Shown piece by piece: positions 34,301-48,781 of a DNA stretch of 64,000 nucleotides. The translations under genes were made by a program, and so were the position numbers. This stretch comes from Cyathus striatus (Eukaryota > Basidiomycota > Agaricomycetes > Agaricales > Nidulariaceae): NCBI GenBank assembly GCA_025738555.1, contig JAOVFP010000022.1:1488001-1552000 (forward strand), written 5' to 3'. Position 1 is the first letter of the stretch. The number at the start of each line of letters is the position of its first letter. A model generated the notes under the pieces. The model worked only from the letters and a program-made list of their open reading frames with translations, was not told where the DNA came from and made no database searches.

Positions 34301-37300
34301 TAAATACTTACAGGAACTGCTGTCCAGTGGTATATCTTTGCCCTTTATAGTGTTTAGTACTGGAGTAATGATGTCCACTGCTGCATTTTTAGCTTCTGTA
34401 GCTGAGATGGATTTATTTTCCATGATAGTACTGATACCATAAATTAGAGACATACATTGGTACCTCATTGAGGTTAGTAGTTCAAGCCATTGAATTCCTG
34501 TTGTCCATTTGTCCAGTATTCTTAAGGAGAAGTCTAAGTCTTTGGGAGGAGTGATCATATCATTTGTAATTTTCTCTGCTAGAATAAAGCATATGAGAGG
34601 AAGATAATATATATATATATAACTTTACCAACATTTAGCAGATACAAGAGAGGTTAAAAACTTCTGGTAATTAGCTCTCAACTCCTCTTCAGGGGTATCA
34701 ATTATAACATTGACAATTTTGAAAATTCCATCATGAAAATCAACTAATTATTATTAGTATAGATCTGGAAAGAGAAATCACACTCACCTGTTTTAGAAAT
34801 CAAGCATATAATTTCAATCCAATCACTCTTATACAAAAGAAATCCCTCAGATGTGTCTGAAAATGCTTTATTTGCTGCATTTAGAATACTTTCTAGTGTG
34901 ATAGGGCTCCAAGTAATATCTGTTGTGAAATGAGTAATAATAATAAATTTATCATAATACTCAATAACCTTCATGGTTTGCAATTATGTCTTTTAGAGAT
35001 TGTAATATGCTATGCACAAGAAAAAAATCTTTAGTTGCCAGTTTCATAAGCTCTGGGATCAGTGAGACATCTTGACATAGTTGAATGGCAACTTGTTGAG
35101 ACCTCTGATACCTAGTGCTTTTTAACTCTTTCTGTAAATGTTCTTGGAGAAGAGAATGAACAGTTGTTCCCCATTTGCCTAGTTGATACATATATATAAG
35201 AATAAATAACTAGAAAATAAATAAATAAACCCACCATTGTCATCGGCATCTAAGGTCTTACTTAAAAGATTTAATTTGTTGTCATATAATTGTTGATATA
35301 AATTTCTGTTGGTCAAATCAAGGTCTCCTTTGTTTTTAATGACAAAATGTTGAAGCCATCACTTGGCACACTCAGATATATCTCCTCTGAAAGAAAAGTC
35401 TTCAACATCAAATGCACGATCAATAATAATAATCTTGATCCAGGAATCAATATCAACTTTAAGAAAATCAACTGAAAATTATTCAAGTTAAAAACTGTTG
35501 AAAACATGACACATTAAAGTTCATAACTACCAACATTTCTCCAAGAAGTCCAAAGCTGCACTTAAAATCCTAAATTGACTTTCCCATTCAAGTAATCTAT
35601 CACTAAAGGCTGTTTGTAATGATGTGTAAATTGACTGTTTAATTGTGACATGAAACTCGCCTAGATATGTATGAATTTGTCAAAAAAAAAAAAAGAACAT
35701 GACAAGAGCACCCACCATCTTGAACAATGTCCTCTGAATCATTCAGTTCTTTTAATAGTTTCATTGCAGCATTGTAAAGTTCCTTTTTCACTTCAGTAAA
35801 ATATATCTTCACTATTAAACCTGCAGATTTCTTATAGGACTTGAAAAGTACTTTATCTAAAAACAGAATTAATAATACAATAGAATAGTTCAAGTATAAT
35901 TATAACCTTCTTCAATGTTGAATTCAAAAAATGAACTCAGAACATGTAGCCTAGATGACTCATTTGAGCTCTCTAATCCCTGCTGAACTGCTTGCATTGC
36001 CAGATTTGTTATCCTATTCTCTCCTGTAAAGAAGCATATTATAGCTATAACAATGGAAAAGCAATTAAACAAACCATCCTTCAATGCTAGCAACTGCCGC
36101 AGAAGAATCAAGGCAGCTGTTCTGGTATTGCTGTCATCATCACATATAGCTAACTCTGCCAGTTGAAGTATTATAATATCTTCCATGATTATGACATTTA
36201 GCGAGTCAGCTACATGCAGTGTAAGCAGAAAACAGCAAGAAAACAGTTATTATATTTCTCAACATACATTTCAGGTGTGTCAGAGCTTCTGTGATTGTTT
36301 TAACCCCATGTGTGCGGAGTGCACTATCTGTATGTGACAGTAAGGAAAGTATGCCTTCTGGAATATTTTGGTTTCTGGAAGTATTGTTGTCTTTATCAAA
36401 TTCTTCTGTGAGGTCAATATTGGAACCTAATTACCAATGATTAGTTTTAATGTCAAGGAAAATGGAGAGATCTTACCACAAAGTGTACTCATGCTTAATG
36501 CCCCATTAGGGGTCCTTGTGTTCATTTCAGTATCCCATTCATCAGCTTAACAAGTTAATGATTTGTTTCTAACTGTTGTGAAAACAATAATTATACTCAC
36601 CAGTCCTTCCCAAAATATTGGAAATGTACTTCTGTCCAAGATATTTGGCATGACATAGCATGTTATCATCTACATCTGCACTTTTCTCAGTCCCATGCCC
36701 ACTTGTACTAGCTAAGAACAAGAAATAAGTCAAATTTGGATTAAGGTACAAGGAGTTGTAATACCTTTTACCAAGTATAATGACAAAGTGTGTAAACTGA
36801 TAGTTTGTACATTTTTTTGCCCTTTGACAAGCCCTCAACTGGAGGCTAGTAAGAACTTGAATCGATGATTTCCTGGTGCCTTATAGAACATGCTTTCCCA
36901 AGGTTTCTCTTCACCCTCAGAGACAGTAAGGTCTCCATACTTAAAGGCTGAATTCCCTTGAGGATGGAGGGAATGAATTTGTGCTAAAAGAATTATGATG
37001 TGTATTCGAACACAGAATGCCAATGGCCTAACATCTTCACGAAAGACATTCCATCGGTACAGAGGCCCATCTGGTTCGAGGTATTTCCTTAAGATTTGAA
37101 ATATCGGTGCATTAAAATCGGGGGGTGACTTTGACTTTGACTCGATATAGCGCACAAGGTGCATTAAACATTCCATATGCAAGTAAAGTTCATCACGAGC
37201 ATCGTCGGGTTCGGGCTTTACATAGCCTTTAATACGTTCAAGTAAAATCTTCAGCACATCTGGATTGCAGAAATTGTCACGCCACTGATCGAAACCCTTC

Positions 37301-38363
37301 TCGTCCCATTGTCGCGCCAACTCTGCGATCGCCTCATTGACTGTAGAAGGATTTGGGGACTTGATCAACTTCTCCAGCCAAATTTCGGCCAGCTCGACGT
37401 CGTAAACATTCTTTGAATGTAGATCTTTACGTTTTTCCTTGTTCAATCTGAATAAATTTTTGACGTTTTGAAGACTTCTTAAGTTTTTTATATATTTAAG
37501 GTTTTTTAGTAGGTCGGAAAGAGGAGTCCTGAATGGAAAGGTTTCAGGCGACCGAGCAGCAATGGAGGTTGTGATAAGGTAGGCAGCTCCACCAGTGCCG
37601 ACGAGGACAGCAACTACTGTGCCAATGGCAGTGTTGCTGTCAAATAATATAACCGTGAACCCAGTGGCAAATAAAAAAGAGGCAATCTGAACGAGGAGTG
37701 GGATAAACAGTATAACACTTCCCAAACGCAAATGATCTGCTTGCTTGTCCAGCATCAACCGCTTATATGCATCCTCAGCCCCTTTTTTGCTGGAAACTGG
37801 GATAAAATTTGAAATCCAGGTTTTAGCTAGTACTCCCATAATTGCACCAAAGATCGTTATAGTTAAGCTACAGCACCATAATCCAGTCGTCCACAAAGAC
37901 CTGGTGGAGGGGGATTGCATTGATAGGGATGGAGTTGGATTGTTCCCATTAGAATCAACTGTCACCTCAACCACGAAGGAAGCAACAACTCCAGCGAACA
38001 GACCAGCCTATAGCGACCTTATTATGCATTTTTAGATACCGCTAACAACGGAACTCACAAATATGAGAATAGAATCAAGCCCAGTATTCCATTGCCCAAC
38101 ACGTTCTCTAGCCACTCTCTCTGCATCATCAAGGTATAGCTCCCAGATTTTTGCATCCTCCCTGAAAGTAGTTTTGAACTTTGTATTGGACTCTTTGGTG
38201 GGCGCTTCTGGTGTGGGTTTGGAAGCACCAGGACCCACATCGCCCTGTTGCGGGCCTTGCGGTGTGGCCGCCCCAGCGGCTTCAGCCTGGTTGGGGTCTC
38301 TTGCAAACTAGTAACTCTGATAAGCCGAAAGAAGGTTTTTTAAGATCGACGATATACTTGCAT
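31327..38363 (-). pseudogene. Gene B: DUF6535-HEAT protein with premature stop
   Basis: A family member read from right to left. A short first exon ends at a GTATAT donor near 38357; an ATG at 38363 would put it in phase, though another ATG lies at 38373. Exon 2 is 38059-38307 (AKIWELYLDDAERVARERV, LDSILIF). Exon 3 is 36765-38007, with the four hydrophobic segments and the conserved DUF6535 tail. About 20 short HEAT-like exons follow (for example 36569-36710, 35237-35460, 34961-35180, 33602-33740, 32558-32940). The last exon is 31327-31620 (LDYIMIILATTLVKR, ALFGRHATSYEVNTW). Near the end of exon 3 an in-frame TGA (36835-36837) replaces the CGA-type Arg codon implied by the CRGLVKG motif of genes A and C. 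The last exon also stops early at TAG where D reads CGG and the relic at 49760 reads CAG. It is probably a pseudogene or a truncated membrane-only protein. Confidence 0.75.
36835..36837 (-). other. In-frame TGA in gene B exon 3
   Basis: Gene B reads ...LLAS S-stop-GLVKG where A reads VAACRGLVKG and C reads IAACRGLVEG. The reading frame continues perfectly after the stop to the normal exon end at 36765, so this is a point nonsense change, not a frame loss. Confidence 0.75.
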
Positions 38364-38750
38364 TGTTACTCATAGCACGTAAGCTACCAGATGGATGGGT
38401 TAAAGACACAGTGGTTTCGATGATGTGGTAGGAGAAGTGTGCGTTCCTGTCAGTACACGAAGAAGTCCATATACTTATATATCATCTCTGTCATGGGACA
38501 TGGTAACTACTTATAGGAATACGTGTGGCCTTCTAGATATCATTTGATTCTACTAGCTTTCGGAATAGATCTTCGACTAGACTATGCCAAGTCACGGCGC
38601 TTTGGCGTTGTTCATACTAGTACAGTAATATTAACGCTGCATCTTCATATAGAAGTACATATCAGCAAGACGCGGTTCGAACGGTAACGAATTTTTCTCA
38701 CTGAAAAGCTACGATGGCATTTGGATGACATCTTCGTATTTTAAACCACC
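38364..38750. promoter_or_regulatory. Upstream region of gene B
   Basis: About 390 bp of unique sequence between the gene B start and repeat block R4, presumably its promoter. A diverged copy is present at about 50390-50640 (gtaagctagatggatgggtt, catgggacat, caactacttataggaat). That shows the upstream region was duplicated with the gene. No defined element can be assigned. Confidence 0.4.
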
Positions 38751-41090
38751 AATAGGCGGCAGCGTAGTTCACCATAGCGCCCACCGATGCGTGGACGCAC
38801 CAGCAAACAAGCAGAAGCTCGCCGCTTTCTAAGCAGCACTCTCTACTCCTATTGCTCCCGTAACAGCGTCAATGCAGATGTTACATAAGTATAAGCGTTT
38901 GGCGCCCAGCCCCAGCGATACACCACCGACCATTCTACGTCGTAGACACCCACGACAGCCCCGGCCCCACCCCACCCCGAAGAAGTTCGTACATCGGGCC
39001 AAAAGCTGACATGTTCAGCATAAGTCTGCGCCAGAAACATCGACGTCCGGGTACGATAGCTCATGGTTGAACCCCGACAGCACACAGGCTTGGCGAGCAC
39101 CATGAGAGGCATCATGATTAATCCCGTTTGAGCTGGAGCAAGAGATTGTACGGGTGCAGAAAGAGTAAGTGTGGTACCACGTGCGTACTCTGTGAGAGGT
39201 GCTTCTGGGGCGGAGAAGGTACGTTGGTACACAGGTTCCGAATAGCTGGGATGTCTTCGATAAGCAGCGTGACTCATAACCATACCCAGCTCACGTCTTC
39301 ATCTTGAACTGTACGCAGATATAGACCATATCAACGCATTCCATGGACTAGGTTCCATACCCGAAGCCTGACAGCACGTAATCTAGGCAAACTCCACCAG
39401 AAGCGGCATGTGCGGCCTTTCAATCTGACGCAAGACAGATTGGGTACAAGAAGAAGTGTCGAGAGCATGTGTTGCCAGAGATGATGCTCCCAATGGCCCC
39501 GAAAAATAGTTTAACACATCACCGTACGGAGCCCACATCTTCGCCCTGAATAGCACCAACATAAACAGATCATACGAGAGCCTCTCTATCCTTCGAGCCA
39601 TTATCAACCCGAGTCTTCCATTTGCCTGATCCTATACTCGAGGCTTGACGGCATGCACGCTACACGAGGACTGCCGGAAGTTGAATGCGATGTCCTTCAA
39701 GTCGACGCAAGACTATCAGAGTGCGGGAACATGAAATATCGGAGGTATGCATTGTAGGAGCTCAAAAGGCACCATTTGTGCTGGTACACCCCACAGCTGA
39801 GATCGCATGATAAGCAAAATATGGTATCACCACCGGCGTCTTTGCCTTGAACGGTACCCAAAACTGGACATACGAATGCATCTCCATGTTGTGATTCGTT
39901 ATCGACCTGAGCCTCATGTACAGGTGTGCCTAACGTGCCCATGCACTTGCGTCCTCTCCCCTCTCTTCTTTGCTCCTTCCGCCTTGTCACCACCACTACA
40001 GGGGTCGTTCGTCAGCCTCGTGGGCGTGGTATAGGAGGTTTCTGTTTGTGAGAAGCAGGACAGGGGAACGTTCATGCAAGATTGGGTCACTGCGAAGTGT
40101 GTCTTCGATTCGGATTCCCGTAGCGGTGGATCCTCCAGCGAAACTTGCTCCCAAAGACCTAACATTTGAATCTTGTACCCTTTCCGCATCGTACGCCTCT
40201 ACTACGACCCCCACCTTTGCCTCGTAGCCAAACTAACACATCTACCCAAAAGTTTCTTTCCAGAGGGTTCTGGGTACCAGACACGTGTTAGGAAGAGGAA
40301 AACACGTCGGGGGTCGGATAGCGTCGCTGTCCGCGTAGTGTGTTGGTTCAAGAGAGGCGAGGGGATAGGGGATGCGGGTACTTTATGATCGGAAGTATAC
40401 GAGCAAAGGCTGAAGATAGTATGCTACCAACTGAGGCTGTATGCTCTCAAGTCTCATGTTGAACTTGGACGAAGGACGGTGGATGATGATCGATGAGGAG
40501 AGGAAACGCTGTTTGGAAGGTGCTTTGAGCGTGGAAGATACCGTAGTAGCAATCTTGTCCATGAATCAACGCACTCCTTCGCTCGTTCTTTCTCTCGATA
40601 GTTGACCACTAGTGGATGTACGTGAGGGCATTTCCTTTGGGCATGTGGTGCACGTACGAGGTTCATGACGATCATCATCCTTCAAGCTTCAATTTTCATC
40701 TCCTAACAACCTAAAAACCCCTCCAATACGAGTGGATGTAGTCGAACTAGAAGTTTTTCAGGAGTGGTGTAAGCTATTGACTTCAAGAAACAAAACTAGG
40801 ACACACGAACAAGAGTAAGGCAAGCTGTGATGCAAAGTTCTTCAGCGTGGAGATGGGTTTGGACCAAGTTTGGACAGCGGGCCGAAGAGCGACGAGCCTA
40901 GTGCCCTTCGAGAGGCGTAGCAGGAAGACAAGTCATTTGACACAGGAGGGAGTAGAACGTTGTGATAACTTTCTAAGAGAAGGGTGTAAAACGAGTTCCC
41001 ATCCTGTACAGTGTAAGAGCTGTAGGGAGAAACAAGAAAGGAACGATGCGTGGACGGAGCGTGAGAACAAGAAAATACTCGCTAGGTTCT
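38750..41090. repeat. Degenerate tandem-repeat block R4
   Basis: This block belongs to the intergenic repeat family and is most like R5. Both open with an ataggcagc-gtagttcgcca-type sequence followed by gtggacg..accagc. The about 0.3-kb units are more diverged than in R1-R3. No credible gene was found. Confidence 0.55.
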
Positions 41091-41140
41091 AGGCTTGACG
41101 CCTGACGGAACGGCAAGTGCTAAGCGCTAAGCGCTTAACC

Positions 41141-41178
41141 GTTACCGAACTTACTTTACGTAAGTTGAACGGTAACCG
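41141..41178. repeat. Hairpin upstream of the gene C 3' end
   Basis: GTTACCGAACTTAC, then a TTTAC loop, then GTAAGTTGAACGGTAAC forms a near-perfect stem with a small bulge. It is preceded by the palindromic run GCTAAGCGCTAAGCGCTTAA. It lies about 260 bp beyond the gene C stop and could act at the RNA 3' end or be a mobile-element relic. Confidence 0.4.
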
Positions 41179-41437
41179 TACGCCAGTCTCCAGAAAGTAT
41201 CGCGCAGCGTTTGCTCTTTGACTGAAATTTCACGCTAAACCAGCGTTAAAACGTTCAACCTCAGTCCTCAGGTCCAGGCCTCATTCTTTTGATCTCACAT
41301 TTATCCATTTATAAAAATGTGAGAATCGTACAGAATATAGTCATAAATCAACTAGACGACGAGAACATCACAAGAACATCAGATCGGTAACTATAGTACA
41401 CTGTCAGAACTAGTCCTTACTTCTTTCATTAACAAAT

Positions 41438-44400
41438 TCAATGCATTCCTATCCACTCTCCAATTTGTTGGGATGCCATCGGTTTCTCAGAATGTCCTTG
41501 AGCAGAGTCAGGACTATCCAATCCAAACCCATTTAGTGGGGAGTCAGGAGGAAGCCATTTGGGGCTCATCTTGCACCAACTGTCCACCTCTGTTTTATTG
41601 GCATGACGTCCAAAGAGAGCAAATGTGAACCACTTCACGAGTTCCGTAGGTATCTTTTCATTTAACTCGCGTTCATCCTTACTATAGTAGCACCATAGAG
41701 TGCTGACCACTTGGAACCGCAAGTGTGCCAGTCGTGGCTGGGTGACCAAAGAGTATGTGAGAAGAATCATCGCGTAGTCGGTCGGCTCGTCTTTCAACCG
41801 CTCTAGAATCCTGTTAGAAATTACTCTGAGCAGACAATAGATCGGATGACATACTATCAAGGAGAAGTCTTGAAAGAAGCGTAATATACCCTTTGAAAGA
41901 CTGTGTTTCCTTCGAAGTGCTCAAGGAAATTGTTTGAGATAGTATCTCTTTTCGTACTAATTATACAGTGAGTAACATCCACGCATTTCAGCAGGTAGAC
42001 TCACCATTGTTGTCCTGTGCCAACAAAGATATAAATCGGACTGCAGGAAGCCGAAGACGTTCATGCTCAAGAAGTAATATAAATTGTGGTAGGCTTCGCT
42101 TTATCTCGTCGAAACATTTATCTGCTGGACTAAACACGAATTGAAAGGCAAAGAAAAAATAAACGAACCATCATTTGACACCATCACAATCAGGTCCAGC
42201 GCACGAATGCGAACCTCGTTGTCCACCCTTTTTTCATCTAAAGCTACTAAAATGAGGTCGGAAATTGTATCATAGATAAGTTGAGGAAAGGTATTCCCTA
42301 TATGAACAGAATTTAGAGCCAGTGCTAGAAGAATTTTAACATATTCACGTACGATATTCGGAATAAATGTGTGCAAGAAGTTCAATGGCTGAGCCTCTTG
42401 TGTTCCACGAGCCACTCTTTAAGACTGATGCCAAGTTTCGCGCTACTGACCAGGCAGAGTTATTATCGGTATTTTTCACTGGCGTTGAGCTGTAGTTATC
42501 AGTAGAATGAGGAGACGAAGGCTTATGATTTACAGGTTTTAAAATATGGTATCACGAAATTTCTTCCCACAGTTGTAATGTTTGTGAGCGACAAAGGTAC
42601 TTCAAAGAAGACTGAACGCAATTTATTTTCTAACACTACGATGTCAGTACAGAAGAAACTGGAGGGGTATACATATAATAAGCGAACCAGTGGCATTCTT
42701 CTTGATATATTCCAACGTATCCTGTGCCTCCGATTGCTGTTGGCCTTCTTCACCGATAGCAATTGTTAGGAGATATGGTACTACTTTGCTTATTACGTCA
42801 TCGCTAAAATCAACTGTGAGCTAATTAGCAATTGAAGTTCAAACGATAATGCACAGATCCCTGACCATTGTCTATTCCAGCGACGATCTTAACTGCTTTA
42901 ACTGCACGGATACGAATGGCATGATCTTGGTCTTTCAAAGCTGATTCTATCTTTTTTGACGTGTCGAACACAATCGAGGGACTCAGTTTATCTAGTATCG
43001 TAGGGCATTATTGAGTAGCCTTAACATAAGATCAATAACATAGAAAACAAACTATCGTGAATCGAAAGCTTCAATGCCATATCCATGGCACTTTTCTGCA
43101 CATTCTTGTCATCGTGGGAGACTGAAGTATCCACTAATCTTGAGATAATACTCAGTTCCTCTACCAAAAGCGATAACTCGCATCAGATTATCATAAATAA
43201 AACAAGGGAAAGGATACGCACGGTTGGACTGGGGAAGGAGTTCTGTCAGCTTGACCCAAGCCAGACATACATCCCAGGACGTGTCTGCTAATCCAGACTC
43301 CAGGTGTTTTGATGTAATAATGTTCAAAAAACTCTCACGAATTTTTTCTGTTTTGATTTTAATACATGTATTATAAACATTCGGAGATAACTTACCATCG
43401 CTCTCCAGTAGAGAAATTAAAGACTTGACAGCCGTCAGACGAACATCTTCATCGCGATCCACAGTTGCCATTTTAATGAGCGTAGCTAGAAAAGTTTGAA
43501 ATTCTATTATATTTTTACTAATAAGCGTTAAGGTTGACAAGTAGATCAAGAACATACTTTTTTGTGTCATTGCGCAGAACAGCTCAACCCACTCCATACG
43601 AACTCTCCAATCAGTGTCTACTTCTGGTATACTAATGTTTGAAAACATTGTTTTAATAGCATTTGGAAGCTTATCTATAGAAACTCAAGTGTATTATTAA
43701 AAGTTGTGCACTGGATGGTGTGCTACATCCATCATCAAAGTAGCAGCGCTTACCCTCGCTCATTATCAGAATAGTCAAAGATCGCACTGCTTCACGACGG
43801 ACATCCTCATCTTCATCTCTCCGTGCTAAACTCACGATCGTATGTGTCCATTTTGGAAGCTCTACAGGATTAAATTAAATTAAATTAAATTATGAGAAAC
43901 TAACTGGTATATTCATCTTACTGTTTTTGGCCAATAATGTGCAAAGTTCAAGCCACTTCATGCGAACACGCAAATGAGAATCCAGTGGTACAGTGACATT
44001 AGATACCAATTTTTTCAGAGCTTCTAGAAATTTATCTGTACAAGAAATATAATGCATCTTTAAACTTAAATTTCAAGTTACAAGTAGAAACGCACCATTG
44101 TCATTTATACTTCCAAGCGATGTCAACTTCGCCACGGCTTCGAGGCAAATTTGCCCAGTATATTTGTTCTTTTCATTGACCGCAAATTCCAGAAGTTGGG
44201 GAAGAGAAAACTCTATGTCACCTAAGAATAAGGTGCAGTGGTTATTTGGGCTCGAGTGACAAATAAACAAAATAAAAATTTGCCTTTTAAAGCTAGTGAT
44301 TCGAAAGTCCTAATCCAGGCATAATGCACATCTTCCTCTCGCTCCAAAAGAAGTTCCTGGTTCTTCATCAACGTATCTCGTATCAATGGAGTGTAGTCGT

Positions 44401-47400
44401 CTGTAAACACTATGTGACAGTGATACATACATGAGCAGACAAGTTAGATACCTTTCAGAGCCAAAGGTGCCAGGACCCTGACGGCAGTAGACTGGACGTC
44501 CTCACTTGTGCTTTCACGTGTAATTTTTACAAGGATTGGTATGACATCTGGTAAATCTTCAGGAATTTTCACAGTCAGTTCAGAATCTACCAAAATTATT
44601 TGATACCGTTTCTTACTGGAACATTCAGCTAGATATCCTAATGCCTGTATCAATGACTTGATTTGAATGTCTCTATTTGAATCCTCCTCTCCATCTCCAT
44701 CTTCAGCATTTAATACTAGCTGATTATGATAAAGCTGGTGGTTCTGAAGTCGCTCTTGGTTACATTAGATAAAAGAGGTCCATTGAAAAGAATATGTCGC
44801 AAATCAATACCTTTACATTTCATAGCCATGGGAGTAAGAGTTGGTATTATCTCTCGTGCAGTGGCTAAGAACACAACATTATTAATTTTTAAATAAATAT
44901 AAATATTTAATTAAGCACATACGATGATTTCTCAGTAAAACTAACAATTCTAGCCAATAAAGAGCCTGCTCAGGTGCCGGTTTACCCTGAGATTCATTTA
45001 TTGATATTTCCAGACTTTCAGATCTGTTCAATCGCATAATCATTTCTCTTTTGATTGTTTGCGCTACAGATCATTAAAATAATGCAGAGAGGCCATTCAG
45101 ATCACATACGGTTGCTCAAACTAATAAGTAACAAAGAATTACGGGCCATTTCTCGATGGTCAGATGAAAAGCTGTTGACTGCTGTATCCATTAATTTATA
45201 CACGCCTTCGCGAAAATCAGCTGCAAACGATAAATATTAACCTGAAGGTGAGAAAGGATAGCACATACTTGCTTCAGCCAATAATCCTACAATTTCAATC
45301 CACTCGATTAGTGGTGATGAGGATAACTCGTCACCAAAGATTTTGTCAAAATGATGTATGAGGCATGTCTTCATCGATTCTAGTACATCAACTATAAGTG
45401 ACATAGACATCAACATTATGCGTTATCTTGCTATATATATACACCTACGATCATTATTGTGAATGAGGAATTTGAGTACTTTCAACGATTCAGATCGAAC
45501 ATCAGGATCGTCATCCAGAAATCCCATTCGAATCACTTCAGGTATTAATGGGGCCTTCTGACAGAATCGAACAGCTGCAAATCGACATTGCCAATATTCG
45601 CTTTTGAGCTCAAGTTTAAGTCGTTCCTCGAACTCCGTAATGGTGTTGTGCCATTCATCTATTGGAAGTTATATCATAAATATGAAATTCAGGGGCTATT
45701 AATAAAACGCATCACCTTGCCGAAGTATATGCCGAAGTTCTTCGACACATTTGTCATAGTCCGCGTCGGAAGATACATTGTCACTTTGGATGAACTTGGC
45801 TTCGACGAGATTTGCCAGCCACTTCTCAGCCAAAGATGATATTCCCGACCTTCTAGAAAACCACGTAGTGTCAAATATGCGGTCGATGATAAAAATATTA
45901 AACCATAATTTCGCATCGGCCTGAAAAGATTCAACTAAATTTTTGATAGTAAATAGTCTAGTATTGAACAATGAGTCTCTCCAACGTACATTCTTCAAGA
46001 ATTTCTAAAGCCGTATTGAGTGATTTACGACACGCACTCCATTTGAGCCGCGCATCACTTAATATTGATGTAAGGAGTTCTCGCATGGTGTCTGTTATTT
46101 CATTACGATATTTTTCTGTTACATAACATTGACGTTTCAAGGTTATGTCGTTCAACGTCACAGAAAGAACGTACTATATATTGAAAGGTGTTTCAATAGT
46201 TTCCGTCCAGCATCGCGGACTTCGTCGTTGTCCTCTGTTTCAGCCATAGCCACCCTTGTCAAGTCAACTATAGAACCAGCGATAAATGTTTCAAAAAGCC
46301 CAGGATCATCCTTGCTAGTTTCCGCCAAATTTGATGATGAAACCGAAGAAGTGTCAAATCCTCTGCGATTGGAAAATTCCCTTTTCATGCGTATTAGGGC
46401 CTTGAGAGTACGTAATTTCGTTTCAGCTGAACTCTCCATTCCATATTTTACCACTGTCGATATATATTCGATCATTATTTCATTTATCTCTTTTGCTGAG
46501 ATACAAAAAAATCAATCTTAAAAGATAGAACCTTAATATTTATAGCGGATACGTACTATTTGGTCTTTGAAGCCATACAAAAAGCTCTATAGCTTCGGTT
46601 CTAATATCATTATCTTCGTCATTCAGCGTGAGTTCGGCAAGTTTTGGAATCAAATGTTTATGTGCGGCTTGAGATAATATTGCTAAAGAAGAGTGAGGAA
46701 CATGTTGTCGCACAAAAGAAAAGATTATACATTTATCAGTGAAGGCTTTAATGACAGTAATCGCGTGCATGCGGGTGGCGTTGTCCGAGTGTGATAATAG
46801 TGAAATGATGTTGTCGACGACATTCATCGCTTCAGGGACAGAAAATTCTTCTTGAAATTCTTTTGGACCCAGGTATTTAAAGTTAGGACAACCAATGACA
46901 AACGATCAAACGATATCCTCACCTTGGTATACGTTAGGCAAGTCGGACGCTTCGACGGTTATCATATCCTCCCACTTCCTAGCTAAATCAAGGAAGTCTT
47001 GTTAGTCACTACTGCATAAATACTTTATGTTATGAAACTCGTTACCAATTGTCGCGAATAGCTTTGTGACATATTTCTTTGCCACTGCTTCTGCTTTGTT
47101 TTTCTGGTCAAAACTAACGTCTCTACTCCATTCAATTGTAGGTCCGACTACTGCAACTAAGAACCCAATATTAATACCTAGAAGCATTCTGGAAGAAAAT
47201 TTGTATTTACCTTTTGCTATGGACATCGACAGTATAAATGAACTGACAGTTTGTGAATTTCTCGCTCCTTCAACTAATCCTCTACAGGCGGCAATGATAA
47301 AATTGAGTCGATGACGAGACTGCACGCTGTGAACCATGTTTTCCCATGTGCGATCTTCTGTTTCGACCAGTGTTACATCAGTAGAGGGGTAATTCGCATA

Positions 47401-48781
47401 CTGAAGAATATCCAAATTCCCGCGACCGACAAAAATCATCAAGTGGGTCCGAATAATAAATACCAAAGGCCTAACAACTTCGGGAAAAACATTCAAACGC
47501 TGTAGAGGCTCCAAAAGTTTGAGAGTGTCAGTAAGCGCCCGACGTAGCGGTAGCGGTGAGGACATATCATGCTCTTGTGAAGACTCATAATAGTGTGTTA
47601 GTTGCACCAATGCCTGGAAATGGTAACAAAGTTCTTCATATTCTTCGAATTTGTTGTGAAATCCTAAAACCATATACTCCCGAAGTCGCCTCACTATAAT
47701 GTTTGGAGTATCCGAGCTACCAAAATACTCTTGCCATTTTAATTGGAGGGACGACCACTGCCGGGTTAGCTCCGCGATTGCTTCATCAACCTGGAGAACC
47801 TTTGGTGATTTGATCAATTTGTTTAACCAAATGTCTGCCAACTCTACTTCAATGTCTTGCTCGGTCCATGCGTCCATTTCCTCGTCATTGTCAGGAGACC
47901 CCAAGAATAGTTCCTTCGCAATTATAAACAGGTCAGATAGAGGGGTTCCGAATGGAGATGGTGAGTAAAAGACAGGGATCATGGTGGCAACCAGGTATAC
48001 GCCTAAGCCAATGCTCGCAAGAATGATCGTCAATTGTCCAATGAGCTGATTATCGACATATGACTGTACTGCGAAGCCTGCTGCGAACAAGAGGGCTGCA
48101 GTTTGAATAAGGAGAGGAATAAATTTAATGATCCTTTCCAGCTTCCAGCGCTTAGCTCGCTTATCGAGAATCCGGCGTTCATAAGCGTCTTTTGCTTCAC
48201 GCTTGCTACTGGCTGCGATAAATTTCAAGCTCCACGCTTTAGCAAGGCTTCCCATAATTGCGCTGAAGAGCGTTACGAGGAGGCTTGTGGCCCCAAATCC
48301 CTTGATCCATAAATCGCTGGGTAATGCTTGCTGGGAACCACTACTACCACTGCCCGCACCAGTCACGAAAGAGGAGACAATCCCGGCGAAGAGACCAGCC
48401 TGAAATTTAGTTTAAGCTCCTCGCACGCTACGTAGAATGAGCGCTGCTTACGAAGATCAAAAGGGAATCGAGTCCATTCTTCCATACTTCAGCATTCTCC
48501 CTCGCTTCCTCTTCAGCATCTGTCAGATAGAGTTCCCATATCTTAGCATCGGGCTTGAACTGCTTTTCCCAATCCTTCATTTGCTTCCTACTTGGCTTTT
48601 TATCACCTCCTTTGGCTTTCTTCTGCCGTCTGAGACAGGGGACCACATCGTAAATAGACTTGTGTGGCCCCGCGGCCTCGGCGTCGTAGTCTTCATTCTT
48701 ATGAAACTAGCGGTCTCTGGTAAGTAAAGATGCACGTGTAAAAATACAACCACCCACATCGATTCGACCATTTGTCGACAT
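41438..48781 (-). CDS. Gene C: DUF6535 membrane-anchored HEAT-repeat protein
   Basis: This is the best-preserved family member. Exon 1 is 48758-48781 (ATG at 48781, donor GTGGGT, phase 0). Exon 2 is 48452-48706, exon 3 is 47211-48399, exon 4 is 47046-47156 and exon 5 is 46923-46982. Some 25 further short exons lead to the last, which ends at 41438. Exon 2 holds the DUF6535 signature (AKIWELYLTDAEEEARENAE, LDSLLIF). Exon 3 adds hydrophobic segments (AGLFAGIVSSFV; FGATSLLVTLFSAIMGSLAKAW; IIKFIPLLIQTAALLFAAGF; LTIILASIGLGVYLVATMI). Later exons each encode about one helix pair of HEAT/ARM type (for example EDVRLTAVKSLISLLE at about 43450, EDVRREAVRSLTILM at about 43790). The last exon has the family end DYAMILLTYSLV, FALFGRHANKTEV. 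I saw no stop or frameshift. It is probably a membrane-tethered scaffold; biochemical role and partners are unknown. Confidence 0.78.
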
